Below are positions 10,004-19,354 of a stretch of DNA of 64,000 nucleotides, piece by piece. The translations under genes were made by a program, and so were the position numbers. Positions within the stretch are counted from its first letter, which is position 1; each line of letters opens with the position of its first letter. The notes below the pieces were generated by a model. That model was given only the letters and a program-made list of their open reading frames with translations. It was not told the DNA's origin and ran no database searches. This DNA comes from Latescibacteria bacterium UBA6620 (GTDB lineage Bacteria > Latescibacterota > UBA2968): assembly GCA_002433075.1 (NCBI GenBank), contig DJHM01000047.1:62001-126000 (forward strand), in the 5' to 3' direction.

Positions 10004-11245
10004 TCACACTTTCAGGTCGATGCCGACCCGGGCAGGTTCCTCTTGTTTCGTGGGAACAGAGCGGACAGAGATCTGTCCTACGTTGAGACCGGAGGTCCTC
10101 AGACGATCGACAAGCTCGTCGCTGGCCTGGCGAAGCCACTCGGCCGTATGCGTGTCCGCAGTCGCGACGTGACAGGTGGTGTGGTCGCCGTGACGGGTCA
10201 GGGTGACGTGCACTTCTCCCAGCTCACTGAGCGTGACGCGCAGCGTCATCGAGTAGTGACGATCGTCGACGGTGGGATCCGCATCGTTTCCCTCCCGCGA
10301 AAGATGAAGGTCAATGGTCGTCTGTTCCTTTCCGAATACCAATGGGATCTGCAATCGAAGATCTTCACCCTCGCGACCCGGGAGTGCACCCAGGCGCAAG
10401 GTGTCCATCATCCGGATGGCGTGCTCGAGAAAGTCCGCCCCGTCGGTTTCCTCGTGCAGTTGTCCAAGTAGTCCTCGGAGCGCGTTCCCCTCAGGCAGTC
10501 GGTCGATCGTTCCGTTTCCAAGGCGATGTTCCAGATCGAAGCCGAGTCTGGCGATCCATGCCTTCACGGCTTTGCCGTCGAGGTTGTCGGCATTGGGGAC
10601 GGCCGATCGGATTCGTTCGAAAGCAAGATGGAGGGCAGTCTCGTTCCTGATTCTTCGGGCGTGAGCCTTGAGGAGATCGCCGACCTGCTCGATGACTCCA
10701 CCGAGGGCGGCGGGGGAGACAGAGCCAAAGAATGCGGCCAACGCGTCGGGTGTGACGGGAACGCCTTTTGACCTCAGAAGGAGAATCCGTTCTATCAGTT
10801 CATTGAGATCAAGGCCCAGACTTTCCGTGTCCAACTGCTGCATGACGGTGACGAGTTCGAGAACGGATTCCCGGTTGATGGGGAGCGCCTCTCGCACGAG
10901 CGATGCCAGGATTTCGCGATGAGATTCGTCTACGGGGAGCCCAAGCCTCTTCAGGGCGTCGCCCACCGCTTCGCTCTCTGAACCGGCCCTGCCAGCGATG
11001 GACAGCACGAGCGGGGGCCCGAGTTCCTGTACGCGCGCCTCGACGATCTGACCCTTGGCGAGATTCAGCCGGCTTTCCGCGACCAGAGTATGTCCCAGAA
11101 AACGAAGGGCCCAACGTCCGTCGGAAAGGTCCTCGACGACGCGGGCCTGGAGAGTCTGCCCTTCGGTGAGACGTGACAGAAGTACGTCACGTTCACCCTC
11201 GCTGATGAAACTAAACCGGAGGGTGGGTGTGATGGATGAGAGCAC
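10004..11245 (-). CDS. FliK-like protein with flagellar hook-length C-terminal domain (second copy)
   Basis: 413 aa, last gene of the flagellar cluster. The GTG start has GGAG 5 nt upstream, and the 5' end overlaps the preceding lipoprotein gene by 35 nt. The C-terminal region (about 290-400) reads as a FliK/Flg_hook-type domain: MTLRVTLSELGEVHVTLTRH followed by LRQASDELVDRLRTSGLNVG and a conserved beta strand. The N-terminal 80 residues are a small beta-rich domain (LTEGQTLQARVVEDLSDGRW), and the middle is helical. A canonical FliK lies at 29855, so this is a paralogue. It could act as an auxiliary hook-length or export-switch protein, or have drifted to another surface role. The family call is moderate and the precise role is not known. 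Confidence 0.65.
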   Translation of the reverse strand: MLSSITPTLRFSFISEGERDVLLSRLTEGQTLQARVVEDLSDGRWALRFLGHTLVAESRLNLAKGQIVEARVQELGPPLVLSIAGRAGSESEAVGDALKRLGLPVDESHREILASLVREALPINRESVLELVTVMQQLDTESLGLDLNELIERILLLRSKGVPVTPDALAAFFGSVSPAALGGVIEQVGDLLKAHARRIRNETALHLAFERIRSAVPNADNLDGKAVKAWIARLGFDLEHRLGNGTIDRLPEGNALRGLLGQLHEETDGADFLEHAIRMMDTLRLGALPGREGEDLRLQIPLVFGKEQTTIDLHLSREGNDADPTVDDRHYSMTLRVTLSELGEVHVTLTRHGDHTTCHVATADTHTAEWLRQASDELVDRLRTSGLNVGQISVRSVPTKQEEPARVGIDLKV

Positions 11246-11777
11246 GCTGGCTCCGCTGGATACGTTTCAGGACAGGAGACACGGCCCTGGGATCGGGCTG
11301 GAGGTCATTTCGTTCACGTCGGGCAAGATTCCACGGCGTCGACTCCCAGGGGCCCAGCCCCAGTCTCGTCTTTTGGAGAAGAACGGCTGTGGGTGTGGCA
11401 TTGGACTTGACGGACATTTCGCCCTGGAGGATTGAAACGAAAAGGGTATCGGTCACTCCGATATCGGTGTCGATGGGAAAGCTCGACTTGAGGGTCACGA
11501 CTACTTTACCGTCGACGAATTTCCAGTCACCCTCGATTCGTTCGGCCTGATCGACGGGCGCATTGAAGAATACGAGTTGGAAGGTATCGCGCTCGAACGT
11601 CCAATCTACGTCGCCGCTGAGCGTGCGCCCCATGAGATTGGTGCCGTCGAAGGTGCCACTCCAGGTGCCCTGCATATCCGACGTTCGGATACCGGTCGGG
11701 GCCTCGCTGCCGCAGGCGGAAAAGAGGATCAGGAGGAGATAGCTGAAGCGAGAAAACCAGGGATGGGAAGCGTACAT
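11211..11777 (-). CDS. Lipoprotein, lipocalin-like, unknown function
   Basis: 188 aa with a lipoprotein signal peptide and lipobox (YLLLILFSAC). The ATG at 11777 is preferred because the SD sequence AAAGGA lies 8 nt upstream, against 2 nt for the ATG at 11783. After the lipobox comes a beta-rich domain (MQGTWSGTFDGTNLMGRTL ... FVDGKVVVTLKS) of the kind seen in small lipocalin-like or META-type lipoproteins. The last 45 residues are basic and overlap the start of the FliK-like gene. It belongs to the tail of the flagellar cluster by spacing and strand only; no flagellar role can be shown from the sequence. Confidence 0.75.
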   Translation of the reverse strand: MYASHPWFSRFSYLLLILFSACGSEAPTGIRTSDMQGTWSGTFDGTNLMGRTLSGDVDWTFERDTFQLVFFNAPVDQAERIEGDWKFVDGKVVVTLKSSFPIDTDIGVTDTLFVSILQGEMSVKSNATPTAVLLQKTRLGLGPWESTPWNLARRERNDLQPDPRAVSPVLKRIQRSQRALIHHTHPPV

Positions 11778-11807
11778 GGCCATCGTCCTTTCAGACAATG
11801 CGGGGTG

Positions 11808-12311
11808 TCACGTACCAGGGTCGGGAGATTTAAGTGTCTTCATTCTAGCGATCATGCGGACTTCGGCCACGCCGATGTCGAGTTGATGAGCGATCTCGAC
11901 GGTCGAGCGACCCGCTTTCAGGAGCGCCTGAACGTTTTCGTATCGGTCGCCCGTTGAAACGGAATCAGGAGGCGAATCCGTAACTTCCTCTTCGACGGTG
12001 TCAGAAGGCTTGGGGGCGCTGGTTTCTTTGGCGTCCGGTCGCACGCTCTGCAGACGGTGCACTGAATTCCGGAGGTCTTCCAGTTGACGCGTGAGCTGTC
12101 CGTCGGCGGTCTGGAGGGAGGCCGTCGTGTGGTCGAGCATCTCCACGGCATCTCGAAGGCGCTCCGTCTGTGCTCTCAGCACCTGTAGCTGCTTCTCGGA
12201 TTGTTCGCGAGTTTCTCTTTGCCAGCTTCGGCACCACAGCAGGATGGCGAAGAAGATGCCGAGGCCAAAGAAAGCGGCAAGGGTGACGACGAGGACTTCA
12301 AGCCCCTCCAA
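11808..12311 (-). CDS. Membrane-anchored coiled-coil protein, DUF2802-like
   Basis: 167 aa. One N-terminal membrane helix (residues 5-27, VLVVTLAAFFGLGIFFAILLW) is followed by a coiled coil (about 30-85), a Pro/Ser/Thr-rich linker, and a C-terminal helix-turn-helix-like segment (YENVQALLKAGRSTVEIAHQ). This layout matches the DUF2802-type proteins often coded near fliA and flhF in flagellar clusters. It overlaps the end of the preceding histidine kinase gene by 14 nt. The HTH resembles resolvase-type motifs, but DNA binding from the membrane has not been shown for this family. The role is unknown, probably linked to polar flagella. Confidence 0.7.
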   Translation of the reverse strand: MEGLEVLVVTLAAFFGLGIFFAILLWCRSWQRETREQSEKQLQVLRAQTERLRDAVEMLDHTTASLQTADGQLTRQLEDLRNSVHRLQSVRPDAKETSAPKPSDTVEEEVTDSPPDSVSTGDRYENVQALLKAGRSTVEIAHQLDIGVAEVRMIARMKTLKSPDPGT

Positions 12312-13203
12312 CCGATCCTCCTCTCACCGGGTCTTCCGGCGCGGCTCTGAAGCGCATCGAGAATGTGGTCCCTTTTTCAAGGACGCTGTCGACCTCGATA
12401 TGCGCCCCGTGCTTTTCGATGATTCCGAATATGATGGATAGCCCCAGTCCCGTGCCGCCGTGGTCCTCGCGCGTTGTGAAGAAGGGCTCGAAAACCCGGG
12501 GCAGATTCTCCTCGGGAATCCCCTCGCCAGAATCTTCGAAGCGGACACGCACGTACTCTCCGTCGCTCTCGAGCTGGAGGTCGATGGTTCCGCCTTGTGG
12601 CATGGCCTGAAGCGCGTTGATGAGCAGATTGAGGAAGACCTGTTCGATCTCGCCCACATTGCCGAGGATGCGGATGGGGCGCTCGTCGTCGGCGTGGATC
12701 CGTGCGACGACACCTCCCTTTTCCAGGAGGTGGTGCACGAGGTTGATGTCCTGATTAATCAGATAGACGAGATCGATCTCGCGGGATTCTTCCTCACCGC
12801 TGTTGTGGCGCGCAAAGTCCAAAAGGCTCCGGATGATTCTGGAGATGCGCTTCACATTCGATTCGACGAGTCGGAGGTCCTTTACGAGCCCGTCCTCTTC
12901 TTTGTGACGCATCATCAGGAGCTGGACGCGACTCAGAATGATCTGGAGGGGATTGTTGACTTCGTGGGCGACGCCCGCGGCCAGCTGCCCGACCGCTGCC
13001 ATCTTTCCCGACTGTACGAGCTGGTCCTGGGAGGCTTCGAGCTGCTTTCTCGTTCGATCTCGATCTTCCTTCAGGTCCTCGAGTTCACGGACCAGAACGG
13101 GGAAGAGCTCGAGAATGTCCGCTGATGTGGGCGTGCCATTGGCGTCGATCAGGGCGCGCGCCTCAATCAAGAGATCCGCAATCTGTTTGGTCGATCGTGC
13201 CAA
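12298..13203 (-). CDS. Soluble sensor histidine kinase
   Basis: 301 aa with no membrane segment. The N-terminus is a helical sensor and coiled coil (1-65). The dimerisation/phosphoacceptor domain carries AHEVNNPLQ with His80. The HATPase domain has the N box (NLLINALQAMP), G1 box (FEDSGEGIP), F box (RVFEPFFTT) and G2 box (GGTGLGLSI). The partner regulator is not adjacent; the NtrC-type regulator at 43755 or the receiver protein at 46760 are candidates in the window. The gene lies 5 nt after the HDOD gene in the fliA operon, so a role in chemotaxis or flagellar control is likely but not shown. Confidence 0.88.
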   Translation of the reverse strand: MARSTKQIADLLIEARALIDANGTPTSADILELFPVLVRELEDLKEDRDRTRKQLEASQDQLVQSGKMAAVGQLAAGVAHEVNNPLQIILSRVQLLMMRHKEEDGLVKDLRLVESNVKRISRIIRSLLDFARHNSGEEESREIDLVYLINQDINLVHHLLEKGGVVARIHADDERPIRILGNVGEIEQVFLNLLINALQAMPQGGTIDLQLESDGEYVRVRFEDSGEGIPEENLPRVFEPFFTTREDHGGTGLGLSIIFGIIEKHGAHIEVDSVLEKGTTFSMRFRAAPEDPVRGGSVGGA

Positions 13204-13208
13204 GGTGG

Positions 13209-14198
13209 TCAGGCGCCGACAGGCGCTCCGCCTCCGTCGTCTTCGGTCGTGGGGTTGTCGCCCGGCGTCTCGAAGAGTTCCCCTTCGAGATCGGTGAAGA
13301 CACGGGCGGTTTCGATTTCCTCGCGGAAGCCCTCGCTCAGCCCGGCCAAGAGGACGTCATCGCTGATGTCGCGACCGTTTTTAAAGACTTCGGCGACTCC
13401 GGGACTGAGGGAAGCTCCGAGCCGGTCGCCTCCGCTTCCGATGCGGTTGTGCCGTGTCAGGGCATTCGCCATGTGCGTGATGATCAGGATTTCGTCGGGT
13501 TCCTCGACATCCTGTGGCGCGTGATGGTAGGCGATGGCCTCGACGAGCGATTCGGGTAGCTTCCATTTCTCCGCCAGCCAGCCCCCGATCTGAGCGTGGG
13601 TAACGCCGATGACCTGCTCTTCTGCTTCGGCGATGGATAGAAGATCGTCCCTCGCTTGGTCAAGGGCTTCGCCGAACTCATCGGGGAAATACTCGATGAG
13701 GACGAGCTTCCCGATGTCGTGGAGGACTCCGGCCACGAAGGCCTCTCCCTCCAGCTTTCTGTTCCGTCCACGAGCAAGCATTCGGCCGGCGACCCCACAG
13801 CCGATGGCGTGTTCCCAGAATTGCTGACGGTCGAACAGAGGGTGGTCGTTGCCCTGTTGGAATCGCTTGAGGACAGCCACGCTGAGGCCGAGGTTCTTGA
13901 CGGTTTCGAATCCGAGCACGACGATGGCGAGCTGCACGGTGGCGATCTTGCGCGGGAAGCCATAGAACGCTGAGTTGGCCACCTTGAGGATCTTGGCGGT
14001 CAGCGCCTGGTCGGTGGAGATGAGCTGCGACACATCGCGCGCCGACGAAGCTGGATTGCCGACGATCGAGAGTAACTGCGTGACGACCGTGGGCAGGGAT
14101 GGCAAACCGATGATCCGCTCAGTGACCTGCCGCAGACGCTGACGCCTTTCCTGTAACAGGTCCATCTCTGGCCGAATATGTTGGCTTTGCTTTGGCAC
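13209..14198 (-). CDS. HDOD-domain signalling protein
   Basis: 329 aa. It opens with a helical stretch (residues 10-30), and the HDOD domain follows (about 30-240): LPSLPTVVTQLLSIVGNP at the front, then QLISTDQALTAKILKVANSA, and a retained HD pair in VLHDIGKLVL followed by THAQIGGWLAEKWKLP and AYHH. HDOD proteins are signalling modules, often linked to motility and c-di-GMP; most lack catalysis. More metal-ligand-type His/Asp residues than usual are kept here, so weak phosphohydrolase activity cannot be excluded. It sits 6 nt after fliA in the same transcription unit, which points to a flagellar or polar-signalling job. Confidence 0.88.
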   Translation of the reverse strand: MPKQSQHIRPEMDLLQERRQRLRQVTERIIGLPSLPTVVTQLLSIVGNPASSARDVSQLISTDQALTAKILKVANSAFYGFPRKIATVQLAIVVLGFETVKNLGLSVAVLKRFQQGNDHPLFDRQQFWEHAIGCGVAGRMLARGRNRKLEGEAFVAGVLHDIGKLVLIEYFPDEFGEALDQARDDLLSIAEAEEQVIGVTHAQIGGWLAEKWKLPESLVEAIAYHHAPQDVEEPDEILIITHMANALTRHNRIGSGGDRLGASLSPGVAEVFKNGRDISDDVLLAGLSEGFREEIETARVFTDLEGELFETPGDNPTTEDDGGGAPVGA

Positions 14199-14204
14199 AG
14201 TGGG

Positions 14205-14984
14205 TCAGGGCAATAGACGCATCCGCAGCTTGCCGCGAAGGCTGAGGACGGCCTTGGTATGGATCTGCGAGACGCGGGATTCGGACAATTCCATGACTTG
14301 CCCGATCTCCTTGAGCGTGAGCTCTTCGTAATAGTAGAGGGCAATGACGAGCCGCTCCTGGTCTGTCAGCAACCCGATGGAGTCGACGAGCAGGTTGCGC
14401 ATCTCCTCCCGCTCGAGGTCCGTCAGGGCATCGGAATTTTCCTGGGATTTGAGCGTGTCGACGAGGGCGACGGGTTTATCGTTGTCCGAGCCGTACGTCA
14501 ACTCGTCGAGCGACAGGAGGGTGGTCGACGATAGATCGTCGAGCAGCTTGTAGAGGTCGTCGATCGAGACGTCGAGGTTCTCGGCGATTTCCTGTTCACT
14601 GGGCGATCGACCAAGCGCGTTCTGAAGCTCGGATATCGAGCGCTCCATCTTCCTCGATTTGGCACGCGTGGACCGTGGCGCCCAGTCGATGGCCCGGAGC
14701 TCGTCGAGAATAGACCCACGGATACGCATTGAGGCGTAGCTCTCGAACTTGACCCCCTTGCTGGCGTCGAAGTTCGCGTGGGCCTCGATCAGTCCGACGA
14801 CGCCCGCATTGATGAGGTCGTCGAGCTCTACGGACTTTGGCAAGCCGATGGCGATTCGACCCGCGATATACTTCACGAGCGGGAGGTATTCCATCAACTT
14901 CTCTTCACGAGTCGATTCAGTGTTCTGTGCCTGGGCCTGATAGGCTTGGGCAGACTCGGCGGGAGGCGTTTGGTTCTTTTGCAT
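14205..14984 (-). CDS. fliA: Flagellar sigma factor FliA (sigma-28)
   Basis: 259 aa, the usual size of FliA/WhiG sigma factors. Region 2 is clear (EYLPLVKYIAGRIAIGLP, then DLINAGVVGLIEAHANFD and FESYASMRIRGSILDELR), including the RGSILDELR motif of the sigma-28 family. Region 3 follows, then region 4 (LTDQERLVIALYYYEELTLK and MELSESRVSQIHTKAV). It directs RNA polymerase to late flagellar and chemotaxis promoters. It lies 30 nt downstream of flhG in the flhA-flhF-flhG-fliA run. I found no convincing sigma-28 promoter (TAAA-N15-GCCGATAA) in the window, so its targets are probably elsewhere. Confidence 0.95.
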   Translation of the reverse strand: MQKNQTPPAESAQAYQAQAQNTESTREEKLMEYLPLVKYIAGRIAIGLPKSVELDDLINAGVVGLIEAHANFDASKGVKFESYASMRIRGSILDELRAIDWAPRSTRAKSRKMERSISELQNALGRSPSEQEIAENLDVSIDDLYKLLDDLSSTTLLSLDELTYGSDNDKPVALVDTLKSQENSDALTDLEREEMRNLLVDSIGLLTDQERLVIALYYYEELTLKEIGQVMELSESRVSQIHTKAVLSLRGKLRMRLLP

Positions 14985-15014
14985 GACGTGAACTCTCGGT
15001 TCAGTTGAACTTCG

Positions 15015-15857
15015 TCAGACGGTCTGCGGATCGCCCACGCGATCGGCCAATCGCTCGAACAGGCCGGGGCCCGACCGAGGTTCGCCGTCTATAACGGGTA
15101 TGAGGCTGTCGGCCAGCCCGGCGATGGCTCTGGCGGCATCGGAGCCCGGGTCCGCCAGCATCAAGGGCTGTTGGCTGCGAGTGGATCGTTCGACCGCAAG
15201 ATCATCAACCACGTGTCCGACTTTGTTGACGGAAGCGTCCAGAAATCGATCGACGATCTGGTTGAATTTCTCGTAGAGATCGTGCGCCTCACGACTCGAC
15301 CGGGCACGGTTCACGACGAGGCCGATCGGAAGATCTTCGCGAGAGGCCTGGCACACTTTAACCATGGCGTAGGCGTCGGCGATGGATGTGGGCTCGGGAA
15401 CGGCCACGACAAATGCTCGGTCGGACGACAAAACGAAGTCCGTTACCTTGGACGAAATGCCGGCACCCGTGTCGATCAGGATCAGATCGAAGGCCCGTTC
15501 GAGCCGAACGAGCTCCTCGGCCAGTCTCTCTCGATCGTCGGGATGCCAGGCTTCGGCCTCGCTGATTCCCGAAGCCGAAGGCAAAACGGACAGACCTTCG
15601 GGCCCCTCGACGATCACATCGAACGCACTTGCGTCCCCCCTCAGCAGATCCTGCAGGTTCTGGTCGGGTGTGAGCCCGAGGAGGATGTCGACGTTTGCCA
15701 GACCAAGATCGGCGTCGACGAGGAGCACGCGTTTTCCGGCCGTTGAAAGGGCAAGGGCCAGATTCACGGTAATGGTGCTCTTTCCGACGCCGCCTTTGCC
15801 GCTTGTCACCGCCCACGAAATGGCTCTAGGGCCTTCTGGCTCACTTGAGGAGGCCAT
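15015..15857 (-). CDS. flhG: FlhG/FleN, MinD-family ATPase for flagellar number
   Basis: 280 aa. Deviant Walker A KGGVGKST near residue 21, switch I/A-prime DADLGLANVDILLGL, and Walker B LILIDTGAGI identify a MinD/ParA-type ATPase; the position straight after flhF identifies FlhG. It limits flagellar number and placement with FlhF. The ATG at 15857 is chosen because AGGAG lies about 6 nt upstream and it yields MASSSEPEGPRAISW, overlapping the flhF stop by 17 nt. An upstream extension of the frame runs through flhF and is not real. The N-terminal activator helix (DQAxxLR) known from FlhG proteins is not seen. Confidence 0.93.
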   Translation of the reverse strand: MASSSEPEGPRAISWAVTSGKGGVGKSTITVNLALALSTAGKRVLLVDADLGLANVDILLGLTPDQNLQDLLRGDASAFDVIVEGPEGLSVLPSASGISEAEAWHPDDRERLAEELVRLERAFDLILIDTGAGISSKVTDFVLSSDRAFVVAVPEPTSIADAYAMVKVCQASREDLPIGLVVNRARSSREAHDLYEKFNQIVDRFLDASVNKVGHVVDDLAVERSTRSQQPLMLADPGSDAARAIAGLADSLIPVIDGEPRSGPGLFERLADRVGDPQTV

Positions 15858-17055
15858 TGAGGCTCCTGTGGAAAAGGGCGGTGGACAGGAGCGCTGGGCG
15901 GGCGTGATGAAGGTCGCCAGGCACCATACGGCTGTTGGTGATATACGACATAGGGACGTCTGATTCAACCGCCATTGTGCACGCCGCACCGAAACGGGCG
16001 GTCTCGTCAAGACGCGTGAACAACAAACGGTCGACACCGACCGGGCCGAACCCCTGCAGCGCATCACGCATCTGCTGCAGGCCGGTCGTGGCGGCAAGGA
16101 CCAGATGCACTTCGTTCGGCCCCGCTTCCCGAAGCAGATCGTTCAGAATCTGCATCTGCTCCGCATCGACGGGGCTGACGCCTCCGGTATCGACGAGGAC
16201 GAGATCCACGTCTCGTCGCTGTTGAATCACGTCGTGCATTTTGTCTACGGTGTAAGCAACGTCGACTGCGAGATCGAGAATCCCGGCGTAAGCCCTGATC
16301 TGCTCCAGACCGCCCACGCGATCCGTGTCCGTTGACACCAACGAAACCTTGCCTCCGTCGCTCGTAAACCCCGCAGCGATTTTGGCCGCAGCAGTCGTCT
16401 TTCCCGCACCGGAGGGCCCAACCAGCGCCACGACCGATCGAACCTTCTCGTTGATCCGAGTCGGGATCGGTTTGGGGATACGTTCTGCCAGGCGTGCGGC
16501 GCCTTTCTTCTTCAGGGCGGAGGTGTTACCAAACCCTTCCTCGCCGGGCTCCGCCAGGAGATGTTTCACAAGGTCCTGGCTGATCGAAGATGCGAGGCCG
16601 TCGTCTTCGAGCTGCTTTGCGATGGGACCCAGATCGCCGGGAAGGAAATCGTGGCCCATCGATGGGGCGGGGGCTCGGATGGCCGACTTGAGGGCTTCGA
16701 TCTGGGCGGTCAACCGGCTGAAGTCGACACTTTCCGCTGCTACCGGGGGCGGGGCAGCGGCAGTCGCCTGTGGGGCCGGCCGGGGTTTCGATTTCTGCTG
16801 GGCGGGCTTGGAGGGGGCCTTAGCGGTTGCGGGTTTGACCGGTTTCTTCGCTCGCACCGGTTTCCTGCTGCCCTTGGCACGTGGTTTCGTTTTGTCGTCC
16901 ACGGCGGCGGTGACTTCGACCTGACCCTTCTTCCCGAGCAGGCTGCTCCGATCGACGGTTCTCGTATTGAGGACGACGGCCTTGGGCCCGAGATCTTTCT
17001 TTACGAGCTTCAGGGCCTCTGGCATGGAATCCGCCACGTACTTCTTGATCTTCAT
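15841..17055 (-). CDS. flhF: FlhF, SRP-type GTPase for flagellar placement
   Basis: 404 aa. The N-terminal B domain (MKIKKYVADSMPEALKLVKK) is followed by a long Lys/Pro/Ala-rich linker (about 70-120), an N domain, and the GTPase G domain with P-loop GPSGAGKTT (near 210), STDTDRVGG, the G3 motif DTGG and the G4-like TRLDE. FlhF sets the site, usually polar, of flagellar assembly. The ATG at 17055 is supported by GGAGAG upstream; an extension of 18 codons to 17109 lacks support. It is followed by flhG with overlapping reading frames. The pair suggests a polar flagellum (inference). Confidence 0.95.
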   Translation of the reverse strand: MKIKKYVADSMPEALKLVKKDLGPKAVVLNTRTVDRSSLLGKKGQVEVTAAVDDKTKPRAKGSRKPVRAKKPVKPATAKAPSKPAQQKSKPRPAPQATAAAPPPVAAESVDFSRLTAQIEALKSAIRAPAPSMGHDFLPGDLGPIAKQLEDDGLASSISQDLVKHLLAEPGEEGFGNTSALKKKGAARLAERIPKPIPTRINEKVRSVVALVGPSGAGKTTAAAKIAAGFTSDGGKVSLVSTDTDRVGGLEQIRAYAGILDLAVDVAYTVDKMHDVIQQRRDVDLVLVDTGGVSPVDAEQMQILNDLLREAGPNEVHLVLAATTGLQQMRDALQGFGPVGVDRLLFTRLDETARFGAACTMAVESDVPMSYITNSRMVPGDLHHARPALLSTALFHRSLNGLLK

Positions 17056-17182
17056 CGCTGCTCTCCAGCCTGGATGCGCCGTGCCCTTAGAACACTGGCC
17101 GAATCCCACTTGAATTGATCCTCACGGGATCCGATTCGGGCTCGTGTCGTGCAGGGTACGAATTCGTCTCCCGATCCACGTC

Positions 17183-19243
17183 TCAAACCGCTTCTCCCAC
17201 GCTCAAAGCGATCATTCCGACAGAAAAGACATCGACCCCGGGCACAATTTCGTTGTAAGACAGGACGGTCAAGCTCGGAAACGTTGTCTCGGTGACTCGT
17301 CTGAACGCAAGACGGATATTGGGTGAAGTGAGGACCACGGGCGTCTGCCCGTTGGAAACCATTGTGTCGACGCCCTCCGACAGGCGGTCAGAGATCTCGT
17401 TGAGCGTCTCCGGGGGCAGGACGACCCGTATGCCTCCCGCGGCGCTCTGCATGGCGTCCGCGATCTGCTGCTCCAGTTCGGGTGCCACAGTGAGCACCGG
17501 GATGCTGTTTTCGTCGTTCTGGTAGAGCTGACAGATTGTGCGTCCCAATTGTCCCCGAACGTATTCGGTGAGGATGTCGGGCTCCTTGGTCACGGGGGCG
17601 TAGTCGGCCAGACACTCGAGGATCGTCTGGGTGTCCCTCACCGGGATACGCTCCTTGAGTAGATTCTGCATGACCTTCTGGACACCACCCACACTGAGAT
17701 TATCGGGGATGAGTTCGTCGATCAGCGTCGGACTCTTTTCCCTGATCCGATCGACGTGGGTCTGCGTGTCCTGGCGGGTCAGGATTTCCGAGGCGTGGGA
17801 CTTGATGATCTCCGTCAAGTGGGTCGCGAGAACGGCGGGAGGCTCGACGACCGTATACCCCAGGATTTCGGCCTGCTCGCGAGCTGTATCGGCGATCCAC
17901 TTGGCTGGAAGCCCAAAGGCCGGCTCCACGGTGCCCTGCCCGTCTATTTCCCCTTCGACGTATCCCGGGTCCATGGCCAGCAGGCTCTTGGTTTCGATAT
18001 CGCCCGTGGCCACGCTGATGCCGCGAATCTTGATCGCATACTGGTTGGGGCCGAGACTCACCATATCGTCTCTGATCCTGATGGGGGGAACCACGATTCC
18101 CAGATCCAACGCGGTCTGCTTTCGAAGCATCGTGACGCGGTCGAGCAGATCACCGCCTTGAGCAGGGTCGACGAGCGGAATGAGCCCATAGCCGATCTGG
18201 ATCTCCAGCGGATCGACGTGAAGATAATCTTCGACACGCTCCTCGGGCTGCTCCTCCTCTTCGACAGCTTCTTCCTCGACGATCCTGTCCTGGCTGCGTT
18301 GAGCCGTGAATGCGACGGCGCCGGTTACGAAGGCCAGGATGAGGAAGGGCGTCGATGGGAGCCCGGGCACGAGAGCGAACCCGAGAAGCACCATGGTGGC
18401 AACCATGATGGCTCTGGGCTTGGACGTGAGCTCTCGAAGCAGATCGGTGCCGAGGTTGTCCTCGGACGTGGACCGAGTAACGATGATTCCGGCTGATATG
18501 GACGTGATGAGGGCCGGAATCTGGGAAACGAGGCCGTCACCGATCGTCAGGATCGTGTAAGTCTGTGCGGCATCGGCAGCTTCCATGCCGATCTGCAGCA
18601 CGCCGATTCCGAGACCCCCGAGGATGTTGACGAGGGTGATCAGGATACCGGCGATCGCATCGCCCCGGACGAACTTGCTCGCACCGTCCATCGCGCCGTA
18701 AAAATCGGCTTCGCGGGCGATATTGTCGCGCCGGGTTCGCGCCTGTTCCTCTGTGATGAGCCCCGCGTTGAGATCCGCGTCGATGCTCATCTGCTTGCCG
18801 GGCATTGCATCGAGGGTGAATCGTGCGGCTACCTCCGCCACACGCCCGGCGCCTTTCGTGATCACGACGAACTGAATGATCACGATGATGAGGAAGACGA
18901 CGAAACCCAGGATGTAGTTGCCTTTGACGACGAACTGGCCAAAGGCGTTGATGACTTCGCCTGCGTAGGCGTCTCCTAGGATCAGCCGCGTCGTGGCGAC
19001 GTTAAGGGAGAGCCTGAAGAGCGTCAGGACGAGGAGGAGTCCTGGAAATACTGAAAGCTGGAGGGGATTGGTGATGTAGATCGTCATGAGGAGGACGAGC
19101 AGGCTGAACGCGATGTTGAAAGCGAGGAGCAGATCGAGCAGCCCGGGCGGCATGGGAATGATCATCACCGAGATCATCCCGATTACGGACAGCGCGAAAA
19201 GCACGTCCGTGTATTGGGCGATTCTCTCAAAGAACGAGTTCAT
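17183..19243 (-). CDS. flhA: Flagellar type III export protein FlhA
   Basis: 686 aa, the normal FlhA length. The N-terminal half has eight predicted membrane helices from VLFALSVIGMISVMII onward and the conserved FHIPEP-type loop region (FTLDAMPGKQMSIDADLNAG). The C-terminal cytosolic domain forms the nonameric ring (VDPLEIQIGYGLIPLVD through the VLSYNEIVPGVDVFSVG end). FlhA is the central export-gate subunit. It is separated from flhB by 111 nt that contain a sigma-70-like promoter, so flhA-flhF-flhG-fliA may form its own unit. Confidence 0.97.
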   Translation of the reverse strand: MNSFFERIAQYTDVLFALSVIGMISVMIIPMPPGLLDLLLAFNIAFSLLVLLMTIYITNPLQLSVFPGLLLVLTLFRLSLNVATTRLILGDAYAGEVINAFGQFVVKGNYILGFVVFLIIVIIQFVVITKGAGRVAEVAARFTLDAMPGKQMSIDADLNAGLITEEQARTRRDNIAREADFYGAMDGASKFVRGDAIAGILITLVNILGGLGIGVLQIGMEAADAAQTYTILTIGDGLVSQIPALITSISAGIIVTRSTSEDNLGTDLLRELTSKPRAIMVATMVLLGFALVPGLPSTPFLILAFVTGAVAFTAQRSQDRIVEEEAVEEEEQPEERVEDYLHVDPLEIQIGYGLIPLVDPAQGGDLLDRVTMLRKQTALDLGIVVPPIRIRDDMVSLGPNQYAIKIRGISVATGDIETKSLLAMDPGYVEGEIDGQGTVEPAFGLPAKWIADTAREQAEILGYTVVEPPAVLATHLTEIIKSHASEILTRQDTQTHVDRIREKSPTLIDELIPDNLSVGGVQKVMQNLLKERIPVRDTQTILECLADYAPVTKEPDILTEYVRGQLGRTICQLYQNDENSIPVLTVAPELEQQIADAMQSAAGGIRVVLPPETLNEISDRLSEGVDTMVSNGQTPVVLTSPNIRLAFRRVTETTFPSLTVLSYNEIVPGVDVFSVGMIALSVGEAV

Positions 19244-19274
19244 GCGCGCCCTCCGACGGTTCTGTAATCTTCAT

Positions 19275-19304
19275 AATATACTGACATTTCAAGGGTTTAG
19301 TCAA
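19275..19304 (-). promoter_or_regulatory. Sigma-70-like promoter upstream of flhA
   Basis: On the - strand TTGACT (19304-19299) is followed after 18 nt by TATATT (19280-19275), placed 32 nt before the flhA start. Each box matches consensus in five of six positions, and the segment is the only AT-rich stretch in the flhB-flhA gap. Confidence 0.6.
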
Positions 19305-19354
19305 TTCTGGGCCTCTCTTCCCGTGCGTTCGATGACAGCCCGTGGAACGGTGAT

